From contig CM057823.1 in assembly GCA_030068075.1 (NCBI GenBank), forward strand, positions 17,518,485-17,582,484: 64,000 nt of DNA, read 5' to 3'. Under the pieces are notes generated by a model. That model was not told the DNA's origin and searched no databases. It saw only the letters and a program-made list of their open reading frames with translations. Of this stretch, positions 24,361-35,482 are shown one piece after another. The translations under genes and the position numbers were made by a program. The DNA comes from Paguma larvata. Taxonomy: Eukaryota; Chordata; Mammalia; Carnivora; Viverridae. Positions within the stretch are counted from its first letter, which is position 1, and each line of letters starts with the position of its first letter.

Positions 24361-24620
24361 AAATTCCTATAAAATTCTGGAGAAAACAAAGAATTCAAGC
24401 AGTACCTTCTGTCACATATAATTTCTTGAAAATATCCCCTAAAATTAGCCACGATTTAGTAGCCCCATTTAAATCCCTTTTACACTATTTGCATTTTACT
24501 TACAAAAATATTAATAAATTTGTATATGGTGGGCAAGAAGCAAGAAGTCAAGAGGCAAGATAAAAGCCATATTCAAATAATCATCCATATTACAAAATAG
24601 ATTAGTGACTTTAAACTTAC

Positions 24621-24679
24621 AGACACCATGAATTTAAGGAGTCAAAGTATGTGACACATTTGGAAATTTCAAGGTACAA
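24621..24679 (-). CDS. Alternative candidate exon preceding the terminal exon
   Basis: A strong donor (GTCT|GTAAGT at 24621/24620) ends a 59-base open stretch encoding LYLEISKCVTYFDSLNSWC. The leftover CT joins the first base of the terminal exon to give Leu, so phase 2 matches exactly. The weakness is the acceptor: the usable AG (TTAAAAG) lies 14 bases beyond a better one (ACTTTCAG) that would bring an in-frame stop. It opens in phase 0 whereas the membrane exon ends in phase 1, so a further exon or another splice choice would be needed. Confidence 0.28.
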
Positions 24680-24723
24680 CTTTTAAGAATTATCTGAAAG
24701 TTAGAGATGGCTAAATTTTCAAC

Positions 24724-24819
24724 CTGTGCTGGCAAAGTAGGGAATTATGGCGGTTATCCAGATGGGCCTCAAAAGTTTTTTCTTTTTAATTAGAAAAGTC
24801 CGTATCAGATATGATTTAT
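24724..24819 (-). CDS. Alternative candidate exon, weak donor
   Basis: An acceptor after CATTATTTAG at 24820 opens 31 codons in phase 1. That phase continues from the membrane exon, and the peptide has a KKKK cluster followed by a hydrophobic stretch (PIWITAIIPYFAST). The only exit is ACAG|GTTGAA, a poor donor. Read through, the frame meets TGA two codons later, so it could equally be a short alternative C-terminus. It does not supply the phase-2 end that the terminal exon needs. Low confidence. Confidence 0.2.
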
Positions 24820-24979
24820 CTAAATAATGTATTTGATTTTGGCATTCTATAACTCTACCTGTTATTTAGTAATTATAAAGAGTTTCCTTCATTTCAATGT
24901 TTTACAGAGGATAGGTGGTTAAAATTTTGAATTATCATTTTCTTAGCTACCCTGTATCAAAAGAGAATAAGTTATTTAC

Positions 24980-25084
24980 CAAACTTGAACCATTCTATCA
25001 ACAAAGTAAACAAGCAGCAAAATATTAAAAAAAACAAGTAAGGTATATTATATTTTAAAAAGCTATTCTTCCACAACTTTTTAT
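24980..25084 (-). CDS. Unrecognised gene, candidate transmembrane exon (34 codons)
   Basis: An excellent acceptor (TTCCTGTTTTCACTGTAG|AT at 25085) and a good donor (TTTG|GTAAATAA at 24980/24979) bound 105 open bases, phase 1 in and phase 1 out. After a basic start (KKLWKNSFLKY) comes a hydrophobic run of about 16 residues, YLFFLIFCCLFTLLIE, followed by WFKF. This looks like a single membrane-spanning helix. The phase fits directly onto the preceding exon. Remaining open through 34 codons of AT-rich DNA is suggestive but not decisive. If the model is right, the protein is membrane-anchored, with at least 160 residues before this point. Confidence 0.45.
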
Positions 25085-25743
25085 CTACAGTGAAAACAGG
25101 AATATAATGTTTATATACAAAACACTAGTGCAGAGCTAATCAATCAGACTTCATTAATAAAAACTCTAAATGCACACATAATAGATTTATACCTATATAC
25201 ATAATCTTGTTACTGTATCACTTGAAATATGAGTGAAAATGTTATTTGTGAAATTGCAAAAGGACTGTATCTTCATAAGCAGTTTTCCTTAAATATCAAC
25301 TTATTAAAACACTAATGTTTTCTCCTCTGTGCATTCTATATCTGGATTCCAGTATCTGGAGTATAAGGTGGGAAACATTTCAACCAGGAGAATTCTTTCC
25401 TAGAGAAAGTGAAGAAAACTCAGATATCAGAATATTAATGCTACTGAAGCCACCATGCCATTTTAACACTTGAGGAAAATAGAAGCAGAAACTCCTTGTG
25501 GTCTTAGACCTACGTTTGGCAAATTTACTAGTATAGATATTATGTGAGGTAAACAAAAGCTGTACAATCACAACTTAACAACTAGCCACGATGGATAATA
25601 TTGTAGCATTTTGACGTTTAGCTGAGATAACTCAAAGACCAAGATTTATATAATTTTTATCATCTGAATGTGCTTGAAGTATTTAGACAGCTCTAACATG
25701 AATGCCCAAGACTCTTAATTGTAGAAAGTATTTTTTCTTATAC

Positions 25744-25956
25744 CTTTGTGAAAGTAAATTTGTTGATAATAGGCTAATACAAATGTTTCACTATTTTGTC
25801 CAGAGATAATATTACAATGAATAACTCTCTTGTATGCAGGTGTTTCTGGGGGGGAGAACTGGTCTGTAAGCACTCTGTACACACAAAGAGTCATCTTGGA
25901 TTGTGTGTTCAATTTTAATTTCTTTCCAAAATGATCAGGGAACATGTTGGAAGTGC
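25744..25956 (-). CDS. Unrecognised gene, candidate internal exon (70 codons)
   Basis: This is the best of the internal exons. A clean T-rich acceptor (GCATTTTTAG|GCAC) at 25957 opens 213 bases with no stop, closing at AAAG|GTATAAG (25744/25743), phase 1 in and phase 1 out. The 70 full codons include the segments MTLCVYRVLTDQFSPPETPA and SGQNSETFVLAYYQQIYFHK, with balanced composition and no low complexity, unlike the repeat-derived frames elsewhere in the window. The split codon at its 3' end joins G to AT in the next exon (Asp). I cannot assign a family. Conservation of this segment in other mammals would be the quickest test. Confidence 0.55.
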
Positions 25957-26115
25957 CTAAAAATGCACATTAAACAGTAAGTGAACAAATAAATAATCAA
26001 AGACATTCGTTCTGCCTTCAGAAAGAAAATCAGTTTCATGAATTCATGGCCATACCACTTGCTAATTTTATTTTTTGCCAAAAATGTTTTTATTCCATTT
26101 GATCACCTACTTTAC

Positions 26116-26206
26116 GGAGAATTGACCTAAATGTTCTTGTGGCAAATTCAGAAAACACGTACAATGATGATGAATTCCAAAGAATATATTTCAGAGTGTG
26201 AACGCC
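26116..26206 (-). CDS. Unrecognised gene, candidate internal exon (30 codons)
   Basis: This 91-base segment is open from an AG acceptor (CTTTGAAAG|GGC) to a donor (CTCC|GTAAAG), phase 0 in and phase 1 out. It encodes a peptide that starts GVHTLKYILWNSSSLYVF and continues with a basic stretch (ATRTFRSIL). Frame and phase fit both neighbours: the start exon ends in phase 0, and the 25744-25956 exon needs two bases to finish a codon, which the split codon C|GC (Arg) supplies. The acceptor's pyrimidine tract is weak, which lowers confidence. No domain is recognised. Confidence 0.42.
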
Positions 26207-27147
26207 CTTTCAAAGCAGGATTTTCAAAAATATTTTTCAACGGTGGTGATACCAATGTTCACTCTTGATAAATGAGCACAAACCGAGGTCTCCTTCCTCA
26301 GCACAAAAACCTAGAAATAACTGAAAGACAGTTTAAAAAACAAAAACTATGGTGTCGCATTTCTGAGGATGAGAAATCATAGGGAAAATCCACAAACTAA
26401 AACTGAAAACAGCAGCCCAGAATATAAGCAAGAAGCCAGAGAGTGCAGACAACATCGATACAAGCAACTCCAGTGAGGCCTGAGTAACCTTGACCAAAAA
26501 GACAGTGAAGAATCGATACACAAGGACGTGTTTCAATACCACAGCAAGGGCAACCAGGTTGGTGGCCTCCTTATGTCCACTACTCTCTCTCTCCCAGTAG
26601 AAGAGTCACTGCATGTCTGTGTGACTCCAAGAGCAATGCCCTATTGTTTTGGTCAAACACTGTTTCTTCAGAACCAAAGACATGGTCTTAGGAAATGAAT
26701 CGAATGAATGGATAAAGTAAAGCATATTTAAACCAGGGAGGAAAGATTGGAACTTTCCAGTCATGGGAATGCTGGCCACATAAATGTATTTGGCAGCATC
26801 TCTACTTCTCTCTCCCTTTCTTTCTCTCTACGGAATATTAAGTCCTAGAAGCCCACCACGTGGCTAATGAACCTTTCTACATCAAACTATCATGGAGTCT
26901 GCCATTGTTCCCCAAATGCCTGCTGATTTACAATGGACAAGATGCTTCTAGGTTCCATTCTCTGTCATTTGTACAAGAGAAGTCAAGTCTAACCACAATG
27001 ACGACCTACCTGGAGTATGCCTTTGACTTTTGCCATTCTTTATCATAATCCCATGAGCTGTCAGAGAAAGTACCACAGTGTCGCTGGTGTATCTTCCAGA
27101 GTTTAGAAGCAGTGTTAATAGCAATGTAAATACATCAATGAATATAA

Positions 27148-27182
27148 ATATTACCTCTCTTTTAGCATTAGAGAGGTAATAT
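27148..27182. repeat. Perfect 12-bp hairpin stem with 11-nt loop
   Basis: ATATTACCTCTC at 27148-27159 pairs with GAGAGGTAATAT at 27171-27182. Confidence 0.85.
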
Positions 27183-27337
27183 GTCATAACCATCAAGAAT
27201 GTAAGCCCTGGGTAGCACCTGGGTGGCTCAGTCAGTTCAGCATCCAACTCTTGATTTCAGCTCAGGTCATGATCTCGTGGTTTATGAGTTTGAGCCCCAC
27301 ATTGGGCTCTGTGCTGACAGTGTGGAGACTGCTTGGG

Positions 27338-27387
<50 letters not shown>

Positions 27388-27660
27388 TCAAAATAAATAA
27401 ATAAAATAATAATAAAAAAAAAAGAGTGTAAGCCCTGGGGCAAGACTACTTAAGTAACTCCGAATGTAACCTCAGACGCGACACAAAATTTCACTTCGTT
27501 TAGTTTCCTCATCTATAAAATCAGGGAAAATAATAACGGCTCTGTCGTGTGATTTATACGGATCACATGAGCTAATTAATGTATGTAAAGCTCTTAACAT
27601 AGTCCATCACTTGATGTTTAATGAACAGTAGCTATTAGCCATTAAAATGAGTTCCAGTAA
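27165..27660 (+). repeat. MIR element split by a SINE
   Basis: GTAAGCCCTGGGGCAAGACT, TTTAGTTTCCTCATCTATAA and AATTAATGTATGTAAAGCTC follow the MIR consensus almost end to end. The SINE at 27213 inserted near its 5' end. Confidence 0.7.
27213..27420 (+). repeat. CAN-SINE with expanded (CT)n and target-site duplication
   Basis: AAGAATGTAAGCCCTGGG (27195-27212) recurs as AAGAGTGTAAGCCCTGGG after the tail. The inner (CT)n run covers about 27341-27382, a likely polymorphic tract. Confidence 0.93.
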
Positions 27661-28183
27661 AAATAGGAAAACTTTCTCAAATAGGATTTTACTCATTCTA
27701 TTTGAGACTTAGATCAAACTCTTTCCTTTCAGTTTATATTTCCTGTTTTCACTAATCTAGGTGGATTCCTTCAAGGCTTCAACTCGCTTGCCTTTCCCCT
27801 CAGTGAGATGCTGTCTGTTAGGAGTAGGGATCCAGAGAGACAGGCATCTACTTCTGAGCTTCAGCTACTTTATCTCCAAAATAAGATTAAAAACCAATTT
27901 TCCTCAAAATAGACAACTTCCCAGTGGCCCATCTATACTGCACGTCTATAAAGTCTCATTTTATCTTTAACTCTAACCTGTAAATTCTGGGATGCTAAAA
28001 ATTAGGAACGGAAAAAAGCTTCATAGAAACACAGAGAGAGGAAATCATGCAAATAGCATTTTACTTCCCGGGCTGACCTACATCTCCCGTTATTGCTTGC
28101 TTGCCTCGATTCCCGGAGACCTTTAAAACAGACTGGTGAGAGCACCAAGGGACTCATTCAAAAGGAAGAGCAACTTGACTTAC

Positions 28184-28258
28184 GTTAATTGAGAGTGGCC
28201 ACACCAAGCGTCGGAGGTTGTATAAACAGTGTTTCTTTGCTGCTTCGTCATCAGACAT
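28184..28258 (-). CDS. Unrecognised gene, candidate first coding exon (25 codons)
   Basis: On the minus strand an ATG at 28258 in a good context (A at -3) opens 25 codons beginning MSDDEAAKKHCLYNLRR and ending at a strong donor (C|GTAAGT) at 28184/28183, phase 0. The peptide is acidic at its very start, then basic, with no signal peptide. The next candidate exon (26116-26206) opens in phase 0, so the two join without a frame change. In the same frame a stop lies about 27 bases upstream of the ATG. An acceptor-like AG between that stop and the ATG could make this an internal exon instead. No CpG island or TATA box is visible upstream. I do not recognise the protein. The splice and phase reading is seen; that it is transcribed is inference. 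Confidence 0.42.
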
Positions 28259-28259
28259 T

Positions 28260-30720
28260 TTGTCACTCTGCCTCGAATCCTTTCACTTTTAAGAGAATAA
28301 TATCAGTATCGTGGCTCCCTGGGATTTTGAGAAAATTGATGTGTTAAAAAATTAGTTGAACATCTCAGAAGAAAGGCATCCAGCCAATATTTAATCTCAT
28401 GTTCCAGCAAATGGCGGGTAAAGACCCCTAAACCCTGTTGATAAAGTGTTTTGTCACCTTCTTAACTGAAAAAGGAGGGTTGTATGTCTAGGGAAGTTAT
28501 GATGATGTACAAACCCTTCTAAAGTCCTCCTACAAAAGGATAGTTTTGTTTTGGATAGTTATTTCTCATTTGTAGGAAAAAGATCATTGAAAACAATGTC
28601 AGGAAACTGCGATCTTGTCATTTTTGTAAGGAAAGAAATTTTATGAGAAATGAACTGGGTGTGAAAAAGCTTTGGAGGTCATTGGGCGTATCCACAAACA
28701 GCATGTATGTCTGATGCTACATTCTATTTTCACGTTCTTTATCCAAAATACTTGAATTTTTTTAGTGATAAATATTTACCAACTCATCCTAATAGACTCC
28801 TTCCAATATATTTTCTCCTCTGTTTTAAATACAAAGCGTTACCTCTTATTTAATCCTTCCAGTGCCCTTCTGTAGTTTCATTCTCAGGAGGGTACATTCT
28901 GATATTTACAGAACAATGCTTACTTATATACGAGTTCAATTTCCAGCCTTCAGATTAACCTAAGTCTCAGTTTGGAAATCAATGCTATTCTGTATCTGAT
29001 GCAGTAAAATAAACAAACCTTTTTAAAGACTTTTTAAAGACTTCAGATTCAGACTTTTCCACTTTCCTTAATATCACCGTGGTAGCTCTACAGAAACAAG
29101 GTGACTTTTATTTAATGTTCAATGCGAACCTGGAGGATTTCACTGGAAATAATAGTGTTGACCTTGGTGTCTGATAGCAAAGAAGCAAACTTTGGTGTAC
29201 TCCCGAACAATAAACGAGCCCAGGAAGTGCTAACATTTCTATTAAGAAAAGATTCTTTCCCATAACTCCAAGAGCTCTTTTCACAGACTATTTGATGATA
29301 TCCACTTCACCACTTAATAACTTGTGCTGTGCTAGTTCTTTCTATTTCAGAAAGGGACATTTCCACCTCCACCAGACCACAGCTTTCGACTGTTTAGGAA
29401 GTAAATGTTTTTCCTTCACTGAACAAAACCTAAAGTAAAAATGCAGTTTTCTAGAGTTTGTTTTTTTTTTTCAGTATTTACATGGGAGTCTAGTTATAAT
29501 TTTGACATTTCTCTTTTTCAACTCACTGTAAGATAATGTTTTTATAATTATGAAATACTTGTTGGTTACCAACATTTTTTAAAATACAAAAACCTGTGTA
29601 GAAAACACTATAAAAGCAGCTGTAATTCCAAACCTACATAACTTGAAGTGAAATCAAGACTTTTTAAAATGTTTTAATTTATACATTTTTCCTCCTAGAA
29701 CACAATGAGTCCTTTCAATATATTTGAAGAAACTGTTCTTCTTTTACATTTATTATCACTTTTTTCTGTTTTCTCCGGTCTGTTTTTCATACAAACTCTT
29801 CAGGTATTAGATTCGGAAATCTGTCTTGACATATGATCTCTATTTTTCTAACGTTTGTGGGTTTTCTTTTTCATCCATTATGGCATCATAACCGCATTTC
29901 CTATTGCTGAGGTTGTGCTTTGTTTTGTAGTAGTCAATTTTTCTATTTACTGACTCCAATATAGATGTGATCTCTTTTTATATTTGGGGCTTCCTCGAAT
30001 TGTGTTCCCTTTTATCTAATAAGGTCATGTCTAATTAGGTCTTAAGATGTTGCATATTTTCTTGATGTTTTCTCATAGAATACTACGGTGATTATTTTCC
30101 AAATTCTATCTGACCTCTTACTTTAGGAGTTAATATGTTATTTTTCAGTAGTGCTTTTCTCCACATGATTTATTTTCCTCCTCATTAATTTTTTTTTTCA
30201 TTTTTCGGGCTATAATCAGATCCATCCAGAATAAGTTTTAAGCAATAGAATAGAATGTGTTGATTCTTTTGGCTTCACTATCTGCCCAGGTGAGTGATAA
30301 TCACCTTTCACGTGAGTCTGCTGGATCAACCATGTCTCACATACCTGAGGATAAGAGTTTGGAATTGGTGTTCTCATCTTCCCATTTCTCTTGTGAATAC
30401 TTTTCAGTCATTCTTTCAAAGCCACTTCATCTCTTGCTACATAGTCTACTTCTCTTTGTTGCTGACCAAGTACTGAATTCATAGAACTCTACTTTATTTA
30501 GGATAGATTTGGTACCTGGTTGCCTGTTTTTCTTTTCATCCTGAAGCACTAGTTCACATACTGGAGTCTTCCATCTTTTATGTGGGTAATCTGTTCTCTG
30601 CCTTTCTACTTCTTTGACAGTTCATCTCCATGCTACAACAGCATTACTTTGTCATGACCACATGCTGGATCATGTTGTCACACAGAACTGCAACTCTGAG
30701 ATGCTACATTAAAACATTCT
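28260..30720. other. Unrecognised AT-rich sequence upstream of the candidate gene
   Basis: No promoter-like CpG cluster and no recognised repeat. A short direct repeat (TTTTTAAAGAC twice) lies near 29020-29041. Confidence 0.45.
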
Positions 30721-30724
30721 GTAT

Positions 30725-31855
30725 TTTACTTTTCCAAAGAAGACATCCAGATGACTAACAGACACATGAAAAGATGCTCATCATCAGGGAAATACAAATC
30801 AAAACCACAATGAGATACCACCTCACATTGTTCAGAGTGGCTAAATTAACAACTCAGGAAACAACAGATGTTGGCAAGGATGTGGAGAAAGGAGAACCCT
30901 CTTGCACGGTTGGTGGGAATGCAAGCTAGTGCAGCCACTCTGGAAAACAGTGTGGAGGTTCCTCAAAAAATTAGAAATATGGGGTGCCTGGGTGGCTCAG
31001 TTGGTTGAGTGTCTGACTTCGGCTCAGGTCATGATCTCACGGTCTGTGGGTTCGAGCCCCGCGTCGGGCTCTGTGCTGACAGCTCAGAGCCTGGAGCCTG
31101 CTTTGGATTCTGTGTCTCCCTCTTTCTCTCTGCCCTTCCCCTGCTCACACGCTGTCTCTCTGTCTCTCAAAAATAAATAAAACATTTAAAAAAATTAGAA
31201 ATAGAATTATCCTATGACCCAGCAATAGCACTACTAGGAATTTATCCAAAGGATACAGGAGTGCTGATTCATAGGGGCACATGTACCCTAATGTTTATAG
31301 TAGTACTATCAACAGTAGCCAAATTATGGAAAGAGACCAAATGTCCATCAACTGATGAATGGATAAGGAAGAGGTGATATATATACATATATATCTACAC
31401 ACCCACACACTGGGATACTACTCAGCAATGAAAAAGAATGAAATTTGGCCATTTGTAACAACACAGATGGAACTGGAGGGTATTATGCTAAGTGAAATAA
31501 ATCAGTCAGAGAAAGAGAGATATCACATGTTTGCACTCTATGTGGAATATGAGAAACTTAACAGAAGACCATGGGGGAAGGGAAGGGAAAAAATAGTTAC
31601 AAACCGAGAAGGAGCCAAACCATAAAAGATTCTTAAATACAGGAAAAAAAGACTGAGGGTATTTGGTGGGGAGGGTGGAGAAGGGGAAATGAGTGATGGG
31701 CATTGAGGAGGGCAGTTGTTGGGATGAGCACTGTGTGTTATGTATAAGTGATGTATCATGAGACTCTACTCCCAAAGCCAAGAGCACACTGTATACTCTG
31801 TATGTTAGCTAATATGTATGTATAACTTATTGTCAAGTTAGCTGACATACAGTAT
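30725..31855 (+). mobile_element. L1 3' end (ORF2 C-terminus and 3' UTR)
   Basis: AAGAAGACATCCAGATGACT, the frame [24 protein letters not shown] at about 30900-30975, then CCTATGACCCAGCAATAGCA and a G-rich 3' UTR at 31660-31720. Truncated at its 5' end and split by a SINE at 30981. ORF2 is not intact. Confidence 0.9.
30981..31188 (+). repeat. CAN-SINE inside L1 ORF2
   Basis: The host sequence AAAAAATTAGAAATA is duplicated exactly (30965-30979 and 31189-31203). The body is one of the least diverged here (CGGGCTCTGTGCTGACAGCT), so a young insertion. Confidence 0.95.
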
Positions 31856-32388
31856 TTTATTCCATATTTTATTCCTAGACTCCTATTTTTTTTAGATCTC
31901 TAGATTGTGCACCCATACCTATTTCTTCATCACCTCTGAATTTATAATTGTTTGACACCCTCACATTTCTTCCCATCATTCAGCCTCCTCTTCTGTGCAC
32001 TTCCTTCCCCATGTAATATAAATTCAAGAGCCCACCATTCAACTAGAAAAATTCATATCATTTTTTTCAACTATCTCCTTGATGCCCATATAAGAAAATG
32101 GAAGAACTACTTGAAAACATAACAAAAGCTTGAGACTAGTGAACCACACATTAGCAGTCATTAATATCAACAAGATCCTCACATTTTTTTACAGTAAATA
32201 ATTTTTATCTTTTCAAACATTCAGTACACCACTTATGATCTCATTCATAATAGATGAACAATCTCTTACCTTACAAAAAAAGAGGCAACCATCAGATGGG
32301 GACTACTTCACCTTATTAGCACCTTAGCAAAAGAAACATGAAGAAAGCTGCACCAAGATGGATAATTATCAAATTACTCAAAACCAAG

Positions 32389-32496
32389 AGTGCCGGGCCG
32401 ACTCAGTAGGTAGAGCATGTAACTCTTGATCTTAGGGTGGTGAGTTCGAGCCCCATGTTGGGCACAGAGTTTACTAAAAGTATTTTAAAAATTAAA
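32389..32496 (+). repeat. Short tRNA-derived CAN-SINE variant
   Basis: GACTCAGTAGGTAGAGCATG and GGTGAGTTCGAGCCCCATGT keep tRNA box A and box B. Target duplication AAATTACTCAAAACCAAGAG versus AAATTGCTCAAAACCAAGAA. Confidence 0.88.
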
Positions 32497-32783
32497 AAAA
32501 TTGCTCAAAACCAAGAAATATCAGAAACATCCAGAAGAAAAAAGACACATTATATGCAGAAAAGCAAAGATAATGAAAATATAGATTTCTTTTTGGAAAA
32601 TAATTCCTGCAAGTAAAGAATAGAGTAATATCTTTAAAATAATAAAAGAAAAAATGTTTTCAACCTAAAATATTAAGCTCAGAAAAATACATTTCTAAAA
32701 TAATATTGTAATAAGTTAGTTTCAGACATACAAAAGCTAAAAGGATTCATCACCAGCAGACTGTACTATATGAAATTTTTTAA

Positions 32784-32988
32784 ATGTTTATTTATTATTT
32801 TTGAGAGACATAGAGGCACAGCGTGAACAGGGGAAGGGCAGAGAGAGAGGGAGACACAGAATCGGAAGCAGGCTCCAGGCTCTGAGCCATCAGCACAGAG
32901 CCCGACGTGGGGCTTGAACTCACAGACCGCGAGATCATGACCTGAGCCGAAGTTGGCCGCCCAACCAACTGAGCCACCCAGGTGCCCC
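32784..32988 (-). repeat. CAN-SINE
   Basis: TATGAAATTTTTTAA before and CACGAAATTTTTAAG after. The intact head complement CCAACTGAGCCACCCAGGTG shows minus orientation. Confidence 0.92.
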
Positions 32989-33134
32989 ACGAAATTTTTA
33001 AGAAAGTCTTTCAGGCATGGGTAAACCAATATCGGATAGAAATATGGATCTGGAAAAAGGAATGAAGTATTCTGTAAAAATAGTCCTATTAAAATAACCA
33101 AAGAATTTTTTAAATGTGAAAGTTCCAGAAAATT

Positions 33135-34960
33135 GGGAAAGATTTTATTCAAAATTGACAAATTTCCTAAGATAGAGGCCTATGGAATCATACAGTGCTT
33201 CAACGCCTTCAGAGAAAAGAACTACCTCAGCAGAATTCCGACTCATTCTAGACCAGAGGGAGTTGAGTTGCAAGTGGCAGTGGCCCAAGTTGATGGGTAA
33301 AAAGTTAGAGGGTTATAAGCTCCTACAAGCAGTGCTTTTGGATCTAACATTTGTCCTTAAGCTAAACTGCTTACTAGGGAAATCTCATAGTGACTTGACA
33401 CTGCTAAGGACACCTTCCTTCGTGAAATACACTGCAAAACAGATTCTTTGGATAACTTCAAGAAAATAAAATTGTTACCAAATATGGATAGACAATGGAA
33501 AACATTTTTGGCAAACTGAGTTTGACAAATCAGCAGTATGGAGAATCAATGAATGGTGGCTTGGTATTCTGTGGAGTGGTATTCGGTAAATCGCGTTTAG
33601 GTGAATTTGATAAATTACTATTAGCAAATAGCTCTCAGCGAATGCATCTTTCACTTTCTCTGTCTACTCCTAAAGTTGGCTTTTCTTAGGATCCCATTCT
33701 AGGTTCTTCATTCTAGAAAAAAGTCTTGAACAGATGCTTTTGACCTAGATCTATCTCCAGACAGTTTTATCTAATTAGTAATTGAAATTTTCTACATGTG
33801 CCATTAAACTCATCTTTTTCACTCTCTCCTAACTAATACTTCTGGGTACAGAACGGTTACACCTCCATCAGCCTGTAGCCTTGATATCATTATTGTTTAC
33901 CCCTAAACTTTTTACCCTCACATATTATTGAGAAGCATGTATTTAATTAGCTCATATCATATCATTTCTTCCTATTTGAACTCCTGTTATCCAATATAAA
34001 TTCCTTGAGTTCAATTCACCATAATATCTCAACCAGATTTCTACTAGGGCTCCAAAATTGGACTCCTTGCCTCTGGCCTTTCCCCAAACTTCATCCAGTG
34101 TATATTTTTCTAAAATGAGAATGTGATTATTTCACCCCTTTCATTGCAAACCACTAATGGATAATGTTTTTAAATAAAACAGAAACATTTAATTTTGATA
34201 TATAAGATTTCTCAAGATGTCCCACCTATTAACCTGCGTTTGATTGATGACATTTTCTCACAATCACAAAGGGGCTTTAGAAATTAGTAGTTGTGATGGG
34301 CTGCAGGTTTTTCCCCAAGTCCATTCTGCCCTTCTTTTATGAGTGACATGAGTTTTAGCTGGGCGCAGGGTCATCTTGCTAGAAACGACACATTCAAGCC
34401 TCTCTTGCAGCTAACTGAATGTGTTATTACCCATGAAAAATGAGCAAAAGTGATGTATAAACACTTTGAATCATCTCCTCAAAAGAAAATTGTTTTCTAT
34501 AATCTTTCTTTCTCTGGACTAGAATGTGGACCAGGAGCTGAGTCAGTGGTAAACAAGCAAGTAGGACAATATTCTGGGAACAATAAGGTGGAAGACCAGC
34601 TTTCTTGCCTGAAACCACCATCAAATTCCAGGTTATTACTTATAAGATACACACATTTTTATCTCTTTAAGCTATATATTTTGGAGTCTTTTAATACACA
34701 AATTCAGCCTGCAACTTAACCAACACAATAGCTGAAGGTAAGGCTTATACATTTCCAATATATAACATATACGAAGAAGAAATTGCAAATGTCGTTGCAA
34801 AGGAAAGAAAAAGAATGTATATTTCTATGTCTTGAGCAATTAAGTCTTAAGCAAATCTGCACAAATTCCAGTTAGCTAAAAGGCCAATGCAGTCTCTCCT
34901 TTCTGGAGCTAAGGTCATATTATTTCTTCTAGTGGAACACATTTCCAATCTTCTTTTTAA
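33135..34960. other. Unrecognised sequence
   Basis: Frames of 60-95 codons occur at 33182, 33495 and 34450 but none has matching splice sites or recognisable content. The part 34030-34150 may be a very old L2 piece. Confidence 0.4.
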
Positions 34961-34964
34961 GGAA

Positions 34965-35245
34965 AAACCCTTCCAGTCTTCCAGGCTTTAACATAAATGT
35001 CACTTCATAAAGTTTTTGCTAAATCCCATACCATATCCAAATTTGGGGACCACGCTATTGCTTCTCACGTGCACAGATCCTACTGCCTTGTAATGACCTG
35101 TTTAGTTGCCTGCACTCCTCACTACATTGTATGCTCAATGGTGGTGGGGACAGTGTCTCTCATCTGTGAGGTCCTAAATCTAAAGCCTGCTTGAATATCT
35201 AGTACACAGTAGATTTTCAAAAATTATTTCTTGGATCAAAGTTAT
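34965..35245 (+). repeat. L2 3'-end fragment
   Basis: TACTGCCTTGTAATGACCTG, TTGTATGCTCAATGGTGGTG, GACAGTGTCTCTCATCTGTG and TCTAGTACACAGTAGATTTT are the diverged L2 3' series. It accounts for the 65-codon frame there. Confidence 0.65.
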
Positions 35246-35482
35246 AAAACTCAGGTAACTATATGAAGGGAATCCATTATTGAAACCCTGTCTATGTCAA
35301 GACTCTGTGAGGTTCAACTGAACGAGAACAATGTCGAGGTCCAAGCAGTTGTACTTACGGCCACCTTCCAATCATACTTTCCCCTCCCCTCCAAACATAA
35401 CCACTATCTTCAGTTTCAACACCCTAGATTAGGTTTGTTTCTACACTTCAGTAAATGGAATCATTCAATTGCAAATATGTCT

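Larger units (their letters stand above)
32310..33130 (+). mobile_element. L1/HAL1 ORF1-region fragment
   Basis: GCACCAAGATGGATAATTAT, CAGAAGAAAAAAGACACATT, TTCAGACATACAAAAGCTAA and GGATTCATCACCAGCAGACT follow the 3' half of an old L1/HAL1 ORF1 in order. Two SINEs (32389 and 32784) interrupt it. Frame is lost throughout. Confidence 0.75.

Noticed and set aside
32389..32470. tRNA-like sequence with box A and box B
   Set aside because: It is the head of a SINE with a target duplication and A-rich tail; a functional tRNA fold is not maintained.
32766..33161. 131-codon minus-strand frame
   Set aside because: The central part is a CAN-SINE read in its own sense; the flanks are L1/HAL1 ORF1 antisense.
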